Below, piece after piece: positions 23,191 through 32,167 of a stretch of 62,446 nt of DNA. The position numbers were made by a program, and so were the translations under genes. Where the stretch lies: contig JAFXHA010000039.1 in NCBI GenBank assembly GCA_017536635.1, positions 1 to 62,446 of the forward strand, read 5' to 3'. The notes beneath the pieces were generated by a model. The model saw nothing but the letters and a program-made list of their open reading frames with translations. It made no database searches and was not told where the DNA came from. Position 1 is the first letter of the stretch. Each line of letters begins with the position of its first letter. Source of the DNA: Clostridia bacterium (GTDB lineage Bacteria; Bacillota; Clostridia; Oscillospirales; CAG-272).

Positions 23191-24279
23191 TTATCTGCAG
23201 ATCTCCCAGGACATATCGTAAAGGTCCTTGATCTCCTTGCGTCTCTTTTCGCAGAGAGCTTCCATGCTCTTTATCTCCTCTGCCGAGAACTTGTCAAGAT
23301 CTCCGTCCTTGAGCTTGTTCTTGTACATGCGGTCTACCGTGAGAGCGTAGAGAATATCGAGATTTTTGATATAACCGTCTTCCTCAATAACTACGCGGTT
23401 GCTCTTGCCCTCAAGGAGCAGATCAACTGCCTCGCAGCCCATCTTGGTTGCGGTAAGTCTGTCGCGAAGCGTAGGAGAACCGCCACGGACAACGTGAGCA
23501 AGTCTTGCAAACTTTGTCTCAACGCCGGTCTGCGTTTCGATCCTTTCACGGAGAAGCTCGCCGTAGGGGATCTTCTTGCCGTTTTCGTCGAGCTCATAAA
23601 CGCCCTCGCTGACAACAACGATCATTCCGCGCTTGCCACTTTCCTTTGCGTTCTTTATCTCCTCGATCGCAGCCTTCTCATCGAAGGGAAGCTCGGGAAT
23701 GCAAACAGCGATCGCACCCGAAGCAATGCCCGTCATAAGTGCTATCTGTCCGCAGTCGCGTCCCATAACCTCAACGACGTCGCAACGCGCGTGAGATTCG
23801 CAGGTGTCTCTGAGCCTGTCCACCGCGTCAAGCACCGTGTTCATAGCGGTATCAAAGCCGACGGTGTAATCGGTAGCGGTGATGTCGTTATCAATAGTTC
23901 CCGTAACGCCGATGGCGGGGATTCCGTGAAGGGTAAGGTCGGTAGCGCCTCGGAAGGTTCCGTCTCCGCCTATTGCGACTATGGCGTCTATATTATGCTT
24001 TTTGCAGGTAGCAACGGCCTTTGCCATTCCTTCGGGGGTTTTGAATTCAAGGCAGCGGTCGGAATAAAGAATAGTTCCGCCGTGCGTGATTATATTAGAA
24101 ACAGAGCTGGAAGTAAGCGGAATTATATTCTCTTCAAGCAGTCCGCTGTATCCACCGATGATTCCCACTACCTCTACGCCCTGATCGAGCGCGCTTCTTG
24201 TTATTGCTCTTATCGCTGCGTTCATTCCGGGAGCGTCTCCGCCCGAGGTAAGAACTCCTATCTTTTTGAATTTTTTCAT
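23191..24279 (-). CDS. pfkA: ATP-dependent 6-phosphofructokinase
   Basis: The enzyme phosphorylates fructose 6-phosphate in glycolysis. It shows GVLTSGGDAPGMNAAIR at the N-terminus, GGDGTFRGA at residues 104-112, TGTIDNDITATDYTVGFDTA with the catalytic Asp130, VEVMGRDCGQIAL and HVVRGGSPTLRDR. Glycine rather than Asp/Lys at the two discriminating positions (GGDG and TGTIDND) points to ATP rather than pyrophosphate as donor. At 362 aa it is about 40 residues longer than the bacterial norm, mainly a charged C-terminal helix. Single gene with its own promoter. Confidence 0.96.
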   Translation of the reverse strand: MKKFKKIGVLTSGGDAPGMNAAIRAITRSALDQGVEVVGIIGGYSGLLEENIIPLTSSSVSNIITHGGTILYSDRCLEFKTPEGMAKAVATCKKHNIDAIVAIGGDGTFRGATDLTLHGIPAIGVTGTIDNDITATDYTVGFDTAMNTVLDAVDRLRDTCESHARCDVVEVMGRDCGQIALMTGIASGAIAVCIPELPFDEKAAIEEIKNAKESGKRGMIVVVSEGVYELDENGKKIPYGELLRERIETQTGVETKFARLAHVVRGGSPTLRDRLTATKMGCEAVDLLLEGKSNRVVIEEDGYIKNLDILYALTVDRMYKNKLKDGDLDKFSAEEIKSMEALCEKRRKEIKDLYDMSWEICR

Positions 24280-24322
24280 TTTAAAAACCTTTCAAAATGC
24301 CGTAATTTATTTCATCTTATCT

Positions 24323-24351
24323 ATTATAATATATTGTTTCTGAAAAATCAA
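24323..24351 (-). promoter_or_regulatory. Promoter of pfkA
   Basis: On the minus strand, TTGATT (24351-24346), a 17-bp spacer and TATAAT (24328-24323). Confidence 0.7.
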
Positions 24352-24398
24352 TAGAAATTTGAATTTTTATGTTAAAAAAATATCATTTTTCTGAGTTT

Positions 24399-25676
24399 TT
24401 AGCCATTAAGGTAGCTAAGCGCAAGATGCATAGCATTTGAAGCGCTTACTTCTCTGATGTATTCTCGACTTTTCATAGAAGAGAGCGTCAGCTTTATACA
24501 TTTATGATAGTCCTTTGCGCTGATAGCGACGAAGACCGTGCCCACAGGCTTTTCGGGCGTTCCGCCCGAGGGCCCTGCGATACCCGTCGTAGAAACGCCG
24601 ATATCGGCTCCCGTTTGCTTGCGCACACCCTCTGCCATCTCAAGAGCCGTTTGCTCGGAGACAGCGCCAAAGCTTGCCAGAGTCTCGGCGCGCACGCCGA
24701 GAATATTTTGCTTTACAGAGTTTGCGTATGTAACGCAGCCGCCGAGGAATACGTCCGAGCAGCCCGATATATCGGTGATGCGCTTAGCGATAAGACCGCC
24801 CGTGCAGGATTCGGCGCAGGCAAAGGTCTTGCCGCTCTCTCTGAGTGCGAGAACAAGCGTATTTTCAAGCGTTTTTGTGTCTATGCCGTAAATGAATTTT
24901 CCAACAGAGCTTTGCTTTATGGTTTCAACGCAGGCATCGCACATCTCCTTGGCTTTGACGTGCGTTTCTGCTTTTGCGGTTACTCTTATTCTTACCTCAC
25001 CCGATTTGCAATAGGGCGCAATCGAGGGATTGGTAGCGTTTATCATAAGGTCCTTTATCTGCTCTTCGAGCGCAGACTCTCCGATGCCGAAGAAATGTAT
25101 ATTTACACTGTCGATCACCGCGTCGGTGTGAGACATCAGAAATGGCTTCACCTGCTCGTGAAAAAGCGGTATAAGCTCGTTTGGCGGACCGGGAAGCATA
25201 ATTACGGTCTTGGAGTTGTTCTCGCCGCCAAAGGCAGCCATAGCGGGCGCTGTGCCGTTGTTGTTTGGAAAAACGGTAGCGCCGTGGGGGATCATCGTCT
25301 GCTTTACGTTGTTTGGCGTCATCACTCTGCCCGTGCGCTCAAAATAGCTCTTTATTCTGTCAAGCGAGGGGGAGTGGAGCTCAAGCTCGAGACCGAGAGC
25401 TGCCGCAATGGTCTCCTTGGTCAGATCGTCATAGGTAGGACCAAGACCGCCGCTTGTGATTATAAGATCGGTTTCAGATAGAGCGTCCCTGAGCGCTCTC
25501 GAGAGCCTTTCGGGATTGTCTCCGACGCAGATATGCTTATACACCGATATTCCCAGCTCTGCAAGCTGAGCTGAAAGAAAAGCGGCGTTAGTATTGACTA
25601 TATCTCCAAGCAAAAGCTCGGTTCCTACACAAAGGATCTGGGCGTTTTTATAATTGGCTGTATTCATATCTGACAT
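24399..25676 (-). CDS. cinA: CinA-family protein (nicotinamide-nucleotide amidohydrolase type)
   Basis: Both CinA domains are present in 425 aa. The N-terminal MoaB/MoeA-like domain (residues 12-180) has CVGTELLLGDIVNTNAAFLSAQ, TSGGLGPTYDDLTKE and MLPGPPNELIPLF. The C-terminal deamidase domain (from about residue 265) has FACAESCTGGLIAKRIT, GGCVTYANSVKQNILGV and STTGIAGPSGGTPEKPVGTVFVA. The C-terminal domain hydrolyses nicotinamide mononucleotide to nicotinic acid mononucleotide in NAD salvage; the N-terminal domain is an ADP-ribose pyrophosphatase in several species. recA, often a neighbour, is not here. Confidence 0.95.
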   Translation of the reverse strand: MSDMNTANYKNAQILCVGTELLLGDIVNTNAAFLSAQLAELGISVYKHICVGDNPERLSRALRDALSETDLIITSGGLGPTYDDLTKETIAAALGLELELHSPSLDRIKSYFERTGRVMTPNNVKQTMIPHGATVFPNNNGTAPAMAAFGGENNSKTVIMLPGPPNELIPLFHEQVKPFLMSHTDAVIDSVNIHFFGIGESALEEQIKDLMINATNPSIAPYCKSGEVRIRVTAKAETHVKAKEMCDACVETIKQSSVGKFIYGIDTKTLENTLVLALRESGKTFACAESCTGGLIAKRITDISGCSDVFLGGCVTYANSVKQNILGVRAETLASFGAVSEQTALEMAEGVRKQTGADIGVSTTGIAGPSGGTPEKPVGTVFVAISAKDYHKCIKLTLSSMKSREYIREVSASNAMHLALSYLNG

Positions 25677-25766
25677 AAAGCACCTCGCAAATTTTCTTTA
25701 CATTATAATTCTATAATTTTTTTGTTAAGTATTTACTCCTTGTCTATGTATTTTTTGTAAATAATC

Positions 25767-25795
25767 TTGCCAATCGCGCGAAAAAGCGGTATAAT
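25767..25795 (+). promoter_or_regulatory. Promoter of the radical SAM gene
   Basis: TTGCCA (25767-25772), a 17-bp spacer and TATAAT (25790-25795). Confidence 0.7.
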
Positions 25796-25825
25796 GAATA
25801 AAAAAAGCGAAAGGAGAGCAGAAAA

Positions 25826-26713
25826 ATGTCAAAATGCTATATGTGTCCAAGAGCCTGTGGCGCTGACCGATCGGCAGAGGCCGGGGCCTGCGGCGTGCGA
25901 GAGAATATGCGGATAGCGTGTGCCGATCTGCACTTTTTCGAGGAGCCTGTGATAAGCGGTACTCGCGGATCGGGAACCGTATTTTTTTGCGGTTGCTCGC
26001 TCGGATGCGTTTTTTGTCAGAATCGGGATATAAGTCGCGGGGAAATGCCCGGACGTGAAATAAACGAGCGAGAGCTCGCCGATATAATGCTTTCGCTTGA
26101 AGCGCGCGGAGCGCATAATATCAATCTCGTAACGGGCGCGCATTTTGTGTCGAAAATTGCAACTGCGCTCGAGATGGTAAAAGGAAAGCTTTCTGTTCCG
26201 GTGGTGTATAACAGTTCCGGATACGAGCTACCGAGATCCTTGAAAATGCTTGACGGGCTTGTAGATATATACCTTCCGGATTACAAATATTTTTCGCCCG
26301 AGATTTCCGATAAATATTCGAATGCGCCTGATTATAGTGAGCGCGCAGAGGCGGCGCTCGCCGAAATGTTTTCGCAGGTCGGAAAATGCGAGCTTGGCGA
26401 AGACGGACTTTTGAAAAGGGGAATGATAGTTCGACATCTCGTGCTTCCGTCCTGCCGCGCCGACAGCATTGCAGTGCTGGAAAGGATCTCGGAAATACTG
26501 CCGAAAAATGATATACTTGTAAGTATTATGAGCCAATACACTCCCGAGTTTGCAAGCGATTGCGAATTTCGTGAGCTTCATCGTCGCGTAACGAGATTTG
26601 AATACGATTCAGTGCTTGACGTGGCAGATAGACTCGGACTCTCGGGCTTTTCGCAGGCTCGTACATCTGCGAGTGGCGTATACACGCCGAATTTCAAGGA
26701 AGATAATATGTAA
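25826..26713 (+). CDS. Radical SAM protein, PflA-like (COG1313 type)
   Basis: The radical SAM cluster motif CSLGCVFC (near residue 55) binds the 4Fe-4S cluster that cleaves S-adenosylmethionine. An N-terminal CYMCPRACG adds a second cysteine set, as in the group annotated as pyruvate formate-lyase activating enzyme-like proteins. Further motifs are INLVTGAHF, VPVVYNSSGYE and DIYLPDYKYF. At 295 aa it matches that group. No glycyl radical enzyme lies nearby, so its substrate is unknown and the activase label should be treated as homology only. AAGGAG precedes the ATG. Confidence 0.88.
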   Translation: MSKCYMCPRACGADRSAEAGACGVRENMRIACADLHFFEEPVISGTRGSGTVFFCGCSLGCVFCQNRDISRGEMPGREINERELADIMLSLEARGAHNINLVTGAHFVSKIATALEMVKGKLSVPVVYNSSGYELPRSLKMLDGLVDIYLPDYKYFSPEISDKYSNAPDYSERAEAALAEMFSQVGKCELGEDGLLKRGMIVRHLVLPSCRADSIAVLERISEILPKNDILVSIMSQYTPEFASDCEFRELHRRVTRFEYDSVLDVADRLGLSGFSQARTSASGVYTPNFKEDNM

Positions 26714-26809
26714 AAAATTCCACGTCTAAAATTTCCGTATTATGTTTAAAGTCTTTGGCAAAAGGCAAAAATAGACTTGTAAGGAAAAACATAAAAACGG
26801 AGATTTGAA

Positions 26810-27214
26810 ATGAACGTCAAAAGAGGAGATATATTTTACGCGGATCTGAGCCCTGTGGTCGGCTCGGAGCAGGGAGGGCTTCGCCCCGTGCTCATCATAC
26901 AAAACGACGTGGGAAACCGATACAGCCCTACGGTCATAGCGGCGGCGATAACCTCGCGAATGAGCAAAACGAGACTTCCCACACATATTGACATATACGC
27001 CGACCGCGTAGGGCTTGCCAAAAATTCGGTCGTGCTACTGGAGCAGATAAGGACATTGGATAAAAAGAGGCTCAAAGAAAAAATGGGACACCTTGACGAG
27101 AGCGTTATGTCAGAGGTCAATGCCGCTATTGCTGTCAGCTTTGGACTTGGCGAAACGCGAGGCGCGGAAATGCCCGATGCAATGGCAACGGGTGGTGGCG
27201 GAGTGCTGGCATAA
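26810..27214 (+). CDS. MazF/PemK-family toxin endoribonuclease
   Basis: The MazF fold is clear: [31 protein letters not shown] at the N-terminus and [19 protein letters not shown], then [15 protein letters not shown]. MazF enzymes cut single-stranded RNA at short sequence motifs. The C-terminal 20 residues (TGGGGVLA) are an unusual glycine-rich tail. No MazE-like antitoxin is encoded upstream; the 97-bp gap before the gene holds no plausible small ORF with a ribosome binding site. In Bacillus the homologue follows alr and an antitoxin, which is not the case here. Confidence 0.92.
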   Translation: MNVKRGDIFYADLSPVVGSEQGGLRPVLIIQNDVGNRYSPTVIAAAITSRMSKTRLPTHIDIYADRVGLAKNSVVLLEQIRTLDKKRLKEKMGHLDESVMSEVNAAIAVSFGLGETRGAEMPDAMATGGGGVLA

Positions 27215-27219
27215 AAAAC

Positions 27220-27248
27220 TTGACTTTTGCAGCAAAAAGGTATATAAT
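27220..27248 (+). promoter_or_regulatory. Promoter of the thioesterase gene
   Basis: TTGACT (27220-27225), a 17-bp spacer and TATAAT (27243-27248). Confidence 0.75.
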
Positions 27249-27280
27249 TACCGTATATCTTATTGCAAAGAGGAAAGTTT

Positions 27281-27997
27281 ATGATATTTCAGGAAAACCA
27301 TACGACGCGCTGGCACGATACCGATGCATTCCGCCGTGTAACTCCTACGCAGATGCTCGTTTATATGCAGGAGGCGTCCAATCATCATATGGATAGCGTG
27401 GGAATGCCGCTTGATACGCTCAGAGATGAAAAAAGGCTTGCTTTTATTCTCAGTAAGATGCGCTTGGCGATCTATGCGCCACTCTATGCCTTTGAGGACA
27501 TAACGGTGCAGACCTGGACGTGCCCCGGTCGCGCGTTTTCGACGGAGAGATTTTACAGGATCAAACGCGGCGAGCAGATAATCGCCGACGCAATGTCTAC
27601 CTGGGCGCTCATAGATATAGACAAAAAGCTGCCCGTAACGCAGTCCGAAAGCGGACTTGTCTTTGAGGACGAGGCTGCGCCGAAGCTCGACGTTCCGCTG
27701 AGATTCAGACTTCCAAAGGATGTCGAGCTTATCTCTCTCGGAAAGAGAAGGATAGTATATTCGGATCTTGATTACAATATGCATATGAATAATACCAAAT
27801 ACACAAATATGCTCTGTGATTTTATGCCGATCGACGAGGTGGGAAAAATAAAGGGCGTATTGCTTTGCTACGTTAACGAGGCTGCGTTCGGCGACGAGAT
27901 AGAGGTGCTTTGCGCTAAGGTCGGAAATGAAAAATATTTCCGTACCGTCAACTCCCGAGGAGAGACCTGCCTTGAAGCGCATATGATACTCGATTGA
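27281..27997 (+). CDS. Acyl-[acyl-carrier-protein] thioesterase
   Basis: The protein is a double hot-dog thioesterase that releases fatty acids from acyl-ACP. The N-terminal half has TRWHDTDAFRRVTPTQMLVYMQEAS, the repeat in the second half is YSDLDYNMHMNNTKYTNML, and its N-x-H-x-N-N pattern supplies the catalytic Asn and His. Length (238 aa) fits the bacterial FatA-like group. The start at 27281 follows GAGGAAAG; an upstream in-frame start overlaps the promoter region and is unlikely. Confidence 0.9.
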   Translation: MIFQENHTTRWHDTDAFRRVTPTQMLVYMQEASNHHMDSVGMPLDTLRDEKRLAFILSKMRLAIYAPLYAFEDITVQTWTCPGRAFSTERFYRIKRGEQIIADAMSTWALIDIDKKLPVTQSESGLVFEDEAAPKLDVPLRFRLPKDVELISLGKRRIVYSDLDYNMHMNNTKYTNMLCDFMPIDEVGKIKGVLLCYVNEAAFGDEIEVLCAKVGNEKYFRTVNSRGETCLEAHMILD

Positions 27998-28158
27998 TAC
28001 TTAAATAACCGCTTTTGCTGTCGAAAATGACGGTGAGAGCGGTTTTTCTTTGCTTTTTCAAAAATATAACTAAATATTTACAATTACGCAATTATAATTT
28101 AACTTAAATAAGTTATTATATATTGTTAGTATAATTTTTTTTGAGCGCGGAGGCTGCT

Positions 28159-29073
28159 GTGTTCGGATACGTTAAGGTAACTCAATCGGAGCTTAGAGTA
28201 AAGGAATATGAGTTTTATCGCGGCGTTTACTGTGGGCTTTGTCGGTCTATGGGCAAATGCACGGGACAGTGCTCCAGAATGGCTCTCAGCTATGATTTTG
28301 CATTTCTTGCTGTTGCGCGACTCGCGCTGACGGGACAGGATTTCTCCTTCGAGAGAAAAAGATGTGCCGTACATATTTTGCACAAGCGAAGTATAATGAA
28401 GCGCAATGATCAGCTCGATTTTTGCGCGTATGCCGCCGCCCTATTGAATTATCATAAGCTTTTGGACGACAAAAATGACGAGCGCGGCGCCAAAAAGCTT
28501 CGAGCGACTCTGTTGACGCCACTTATGAAGCACGGACGCAAAAAGGCGTTGAAAAACGGATATGCCGAGCTTGATGCGAAGATATCCGAGCTGCTTGCAA
28601 GGCTTGCGGATTTTGAGGCAAAGCGAGAGGCGAGCGTTGATCTGCCTGCCGCGATATTCGGGGAGATACTCGGAGAGATCTGCGCCTTCGGGCTTGACGG
28701 AACAGAGGCGAGGATCGCCGCGTCTCTCGGACGGCACGTCGGAAGCTGGATATATATTGCCGATGCGCTCGACGATATGGCGGACGACAAGAAGCTCGGA
28801 AGATACAATCCTATGCTTTTGCTTTACGGCGGTGAGTTGCCAAGTAAAGAACAGATCGAATCGATAGAGATCGCACTCAAAAACGAGCTTTACGAGGCAG
28901 AATCGGCGGTCGATCTTATTGAGTTTAATAACGCGACCGTAAAAAATATAATTCAAAATATCATATATCTGGGAATGCCCGCAAGGATCAAGGAGATCTG
29001 CGCAAAATATTCGGAGTGTGAGTGCTCAGGGTCTTCCCGAAAAAGAAAATCCAGAAAGGAAGACTTAAAATGA
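28159..29073 (+). CDS. DUF5685 family protein
   Basis: The N-terminus [33 protein letters not shown] is the hallmark of DUF5685, with cysteines that may bind metal (CGLC, CTGQC, and a C-terminal CAKYSECEC). The middle is helical and acidic, and a C-terminal basic tail ([13 protein letters not shown]) follows. Function is unknown. I chose the GTG at 28159, with GGAGG 5 bp before it, because the family starts with MFGY; a TTG 18 bp upstream is the alternative. The stop overlaps the ATG of the DnaJ gene (ATGA), so the two are translationally coupled. Confidence 0.82.
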   Translation: MFGYVKVTQSELRVKEYEFYRGVYCGLCRSMGKCTGQCSRMALSYDFAFLAVARLALTGQDFSFERKRCAVHILHKRSIMKRNDQLDFCAYAAALLNYHKLLDDKNDERGAKKLRATLLTPLMKHGRKKALKNGYAELDAKISELLARLADFEAKREASVDLPAAIFGEILGEICAFGLDGTEARIAASLGRHVGSWIYIADALDDMADDKKLGRYNPMLLLYGGELPSKEQIESIEIALKNELYEAESAVDLIEFNNATVKNIIQNIIYLGMPARIKEICAKYSECECSGSSRKRKSRKEDLK

Positions 29074-29696
29074 ACGATCCCTACAAGGTTCTCGGTGTGT
29101 CGCCCGATGCATCCGACGATGAGATAAAAAAGGCATACAGAGAGCTTGCTCGTAAGTATCATCCCGATAAGTACAGAGACAGCGATCTCGCAGATCTCGC
29201 GAGCGAGAAAATGAAGGAAATAAACGCCGCTTACGAGGAGATAAAGTCGATGCGTGAGAACGGCGGTCGCAAGCATAAGCAGAACAGCGGTAGCTATAAT
29301 TACGCCGGCGGAAGCTCTCCTACGGGCGATGCGAGATATAACAGCATAAGACAGATGATAAATTCCGGCAATATCAGCGGCGCTGAAAAGAGCCTTTACG
29401 AGATCCCTGACGTTGAGAGAAACGCCGAGTGGAACTTCCTTATGGGTTGCGTTATGATAAGACGCGGACAGTACGTCGACGCGCAGAGATATTTCGATAT
29501 CGCGGTGTCTATGGATCCGTATAACAACGAATATCGCGCGGCGCAGGAGCGCCTCAGAACCCGCGCCAACGGCTATGGCGGCGGATATCAGACGACCTCG
29601 GCGGGCGGTTGCAGTGCTTGCGACGTTTGCTCAGGACTGATGTGCGCGGATTGCTGCTGTGAATGCTGCGGCGGAGACCTCATTTCCTGCTGCTGA
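29070..29696 (+). CDS. DnaJ-domain protein with cysteine-rich C-terminal tail
   Basis: Residues 1-65 are a J domain with intact [25 protein letters not shown], then KYHPDKYR. A short Gly/Ser linker leads to a helical TPR-like segment (residues 90-165, with [28 protein letters not shown]). The last 30 residues hold about eleven cysteines in clusters ([22 protein letters not shown]). J domains stimulate Hsp70 ATPase; the tail suggests metal or cluster binding or membrane-linked modification. Start at 29070 follows AGAAAGGAAG. It overlaps the DUF5685 stop. This pairing looks deliberate, but the client is unknown. Confidence 0.88.
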   Translation: MNDPYKVLGVSPDASDDEIKKAYRELARKYHPDKYRDSDLADLASEKMKEINAAYEEIKSMRENGGRKHKQNSGSYNYAGGSSPTGDARYNSIRQMINSGNISGAEKSLYEIPDVERNAEWNFLMGCVMIRRGQYVDAQRYFDIAVSMDPYNNEYRAAQERLRTRANGYGGGYQTTSAGGCSACDVCSGLMCADCCCECCGGDLISCC

Positions 29697-29720
29697 TAGA
29701 TAGCGTCTCGGAGGCAAGCA

Positions 29721-30260
29721 TTGAATAATTTGAAGGAAAGAAGAAATAAAACGAAGATGATCACCGTTTGCGCGATGCTTGCGGCGCTTGGCGTTGTTGT
29801 GCTTTATCTCGGCTCGTTTATCGAGGTGCTCGACGCGTCAATGTCGGTAATAGCCTCGCTTATGACCGTGATCGTCGTGATAGAGTTCGGCCGCTCGGCG
29901 TCCTGGTCTATATACGCCGTTACTGCGGTGCTCTCACTCCTGCTTTTGCCGAACAAATCGCCTGCGGTGATGTACGCCGCTTTCTTCGGGTTTTATCCGA
30001 TCCTCAAGGAGATGTTCGAGAGGAAAAGCAAGCCGGTATCCTGGATACTGAAGGAAATAACCTTTAACGCGGCGCTTGTTGTGTGCTTTTTGATAATAAG
30101 ATTCGTTATCTTTATCGGCACGCCCGAAATTCCTATGGCAATGTACGTTATAGGTGCCGTGCTGCTTGAGGGCGTGTTCGTGCTTTACGATCTCGCGCTG
30201 ACAAGACTTATATCACTGTATATCTTCAAATTGAGAAACCGACTGAAAATAGGCAAATAA
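29721..30260 (+). CDS. Small polytopic membrane protein, ECF substrate-component-like
   Basis: This 179-residue protein has five or six hydrophobic segments (MITVCAMLAALGVVVLYLG, SMSVIASLMTVIVVIEFG, WSIYAVTAVLSLLLL and others). It begins with a positively charged stretch and the AMLAALGVV-type pattern seen in S-components of energy-coupling-factor vitamin importers, but substrate cannot be assigned and the match is weak. The start is a TTG with CGGAGG upstream. It lies 24 bp after the DnaJ gene and is probably the third gene of that operon. Confidence 0.6.
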   Translation: MNNLKERRNKTKMITVCAMLAALGVVVLYLGSFIEVLDASMSVIASLMTVIVVIEFGRSASWSIYAVTAVLSLLLLPNKSPAVMYAAFFGFYPILKEMFERKSKPVSWILKEITFNAALVVCFLIIRFVIFIGTPEIPMAMYVIGAVLLEGVFVLYDLALTRLISLYIFKLRNRLKIGK

Positions 30261-30261
30261 T

Positions 30262-30297
30262 AAAAGGCTTTTGAGCATTTGCTCAAAAGCCTTTTGT
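30262..30297. terminator. Bidirectional terminator
   Basis: AAAAGGCTTTTGAGCA and TGCTCAAAAGCCTTTT form a 16-bp stem between convergent genes. Confidence 0.85.
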
Positions 30298-30299
30298 GT

Positions 30300-32042
30300 T
30301 TAGTCCTCGATAGCTGCCTTTTTGGTATTTATTTCGTAAAGCGTCTTTACGTCGAATTTCGGCTCGCGTGTGTCGTAGAAGAACAGACCGTTGAGCTCCT
30401 GTTCTACGTCGGTGAGCTGAGTGTAGCAGAATCCTATTATTTTGGGGTTGTCAAGCAGAGTGTGCGTGAGACCGCGGTATCTTTCATAGAATTCCTCGTA
30501 GCTCTGCGTTGAATTGCCGTAGCACCAAGCCTTCTTCTGATCCTTTTCTCCAACGAGCGCAAATCCGATACCGCCGTATTCAGATATGAACAGAGGCTCG
30601 CCCTTCCACTGCTGACGGGGAGCAAGTCGGTCGTAAAACTCACCCTTCTCGATGAGCGCGTCATAACGCTCGCGGTACACCTCGGGGCTTTGCTCGTAAT
30701 CGTGGGTGTCGTATATATCGGTTATAACGTGATATCCGCCGCTTGTGTCAATGCAGGGACGCGTGGGATCAAGAAGCTTTGTTTGCTCGTATACTATGCG
30801 AAGCAGCTCGTTATCCTGGCGTTTTCTTTGCGGGCCGTAGTCCCAGGTCTCGTTAAAGGGACACCAACCAATGACAGACGGGTGGTTGAAGTCGCGCGCA
30901 ACAATGCTCGCCCAATCGGGTAAAAACGTCGAAAGATTCGATATATCGGAATGATCGAGTCCCCAGTTTCCGTATTCTCCCCAGACCATATATCCGAGCT
31001 TGTCGGCGTGGTAAAGGAATCTCGGCTCGAATACCTTTTGATGAAGTCTTGCGCCGTTGAAGCCGACCGACATCGAAAGCTCAATATCGCGGCGCAGTGC
31101 CTCGTCGCTAGGCGCGGTATATATTCCGTCGTGATAAAAGCCCTGGTCAAGCACAAGTCTTTGGAATACGCTTTTGCCGTTGAGCAAAAATTTTCCGTCC
31201 TTGAGCTCTATCGAGCGCAGGCCGAAATAGCTCTTGACCTCGTCCTTGCCGAATTTCAGGATCACGTCGTAAAGCTTGCCGTCTCCAAGCTCCCAAAGAT
31301 GCTTTTCCGAGAGCTTGACCTCAAGCTGACCTGTTACCGAAAGCTTTTCTTTTTTAGCACTTCCGACCGGCTTTCCATTGTAAAAAACGTCAGCACTTAA
31401 ATTTTCGCATCCAACAAGCTCTGCGTTGATAAATAAGGAGCTGTTCTCAACATCGGTGTAAAATTTAGCGCATTTTATATAATTATTCGGCACGATCTCG
31501 TACCACACGGTCTGCCAGATTCCCGTTGTGCGAGTATAGTCGCAGCCGTGCGAGTAATAGAGCTCGGATTGCTTGCCTCTGGGCTGGAAGGGCGCGCGCG
31601 TGTCGTCATAGCAGGCAACTGTGATGACGTTTTCTCCCGAAACGAGCGCTCCCGTGATATCATACTCAAATGAGCCGTATCCGCCAATATGATCCATTCC
31701 AACACGCTTGCCGTTGACCCAAAGCTTAGTTTTGAAGTCAGCTGCGCCGAAATGCAGTATCACGCGATTTCCGCAAAGCTCGTCCTCGGTAAAGGAAACC
31801 TTCTTTTTGTACCATACGCACATCATAAAATCCTTATTGCCGACACCCGAGAGGTCGGATTCGGGACAGAAGGGAACGGTTATCTCGTTCGACAGCGTGT
31901 CGGTCTCGTAAAGCTTGCGGTTCTCGCCGCTTTGAGAGTTATCTATCTCGAATTGCCATTTTCCGTTAAGATTTTTCCAGTTTTTGCGCTCCCATTGGGG
32001 ATTCGGATGCTCAGCACGTGGGGATATATCGTTTTTATTCAT
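30300..32042 (-). CDS. Glycoside hydrolase family 2 protein (beta-galactosidase/glucuronidase-like)
   Basis: Domain order fits GH2: a jelly-roll sugar-binding domain (residues 10-180, with WYKKKVSF and KLWVNGKRVGMDHIGGYGSFEYDIT), an Ig-like domain (190-280) and a TIM barrel (285-570). The acid/base is Glu398 in FNETW and the nucleophile Glu488 in ISEYGG. At 580 aa it is a short GH2. There is no signal peptide, so it acts on imported sugars. The AraC regulator at 32168 is divergent and shares the intergenic region, so it is the likely activator. The sugar (galactose, glucuronate or another beta-linked residue) is not determined. Confidence 0.88.
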   Translation of the reverse strand: MNKNDISPRAEHPNPQWERKNWKNLNGKWQFEIDNSQSGENRKLYETDTLSNEITVPFCPESDLSGVGNKDFMMCVWYKKKVSFTEDELCGNRVILHFGAADFKTKLWVNGKRVGMDHIGGYGSFEYDITGALVSGENVITVACYDDTRAPFQPRGKQSELYYSHGCDYTRTTGIWQTVWYEIVPNNYIKCAKFYTDVENSSLFINAELVGCENLSADVFYNGKPVGSAKKEKLSVTGQLEVKLSEKHLWELGDGKLYDVILKFGKDEVKSYFGLRSIELKDGKFLLNGKSVFQRLVLDQGFYHDGIYTAPSDEALRRDIELSMSVGFNGARLHQKVFEPRFLYHADKLGYMVWGEYGNWGLDHSDISNLSTFLPDWASIVARDFNHPSVIGWCPFNETWDYGPQRKRQDNELLRIVYEQTKLLDPTRPCIDTSGGYHVITDIYDTHDYEQSPEVYRERYDALIEKGEFYDRLAPRQQWKGEPLFISEYGGIGFALVGEKDQKKAWCYGNSTQSYEEFYERYRGLTHTLLDNPKIIGFCYTQLTDVEQELNGLFFYDTREPKFDVKTLYEINTKKAAIED

Positions 32043-32109
32043 TTTATTTTCCTCCGTTATATAAAATAAAGTTAAAAATCAAAAGGTATTGCATTCTTCT
32101 TTTAATTGT

Positions 32110-32138
32110 ATTATAATATAAAAAAGACACAAAAACAA
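32110..32138 (-). promoter_or_regulatory. Candidate promoter of the GH2 gene
   Basis: On the minus strand, TTGTTT (32138-32133), a 17-bp spacer and TATAAT (32115-32110). Confidence 0.55.
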
Positions 32139-32167
32139 TATAAAATATTACTAAAAAGGTGTGGAAT

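Noticed and set aside
23191-24279. Pyrophosphate-dependent phosphofructokinase
   Set aside because: The discriminating residues are glycines (GGDG and TGTIDND), as in ATP-dependent enzymes.
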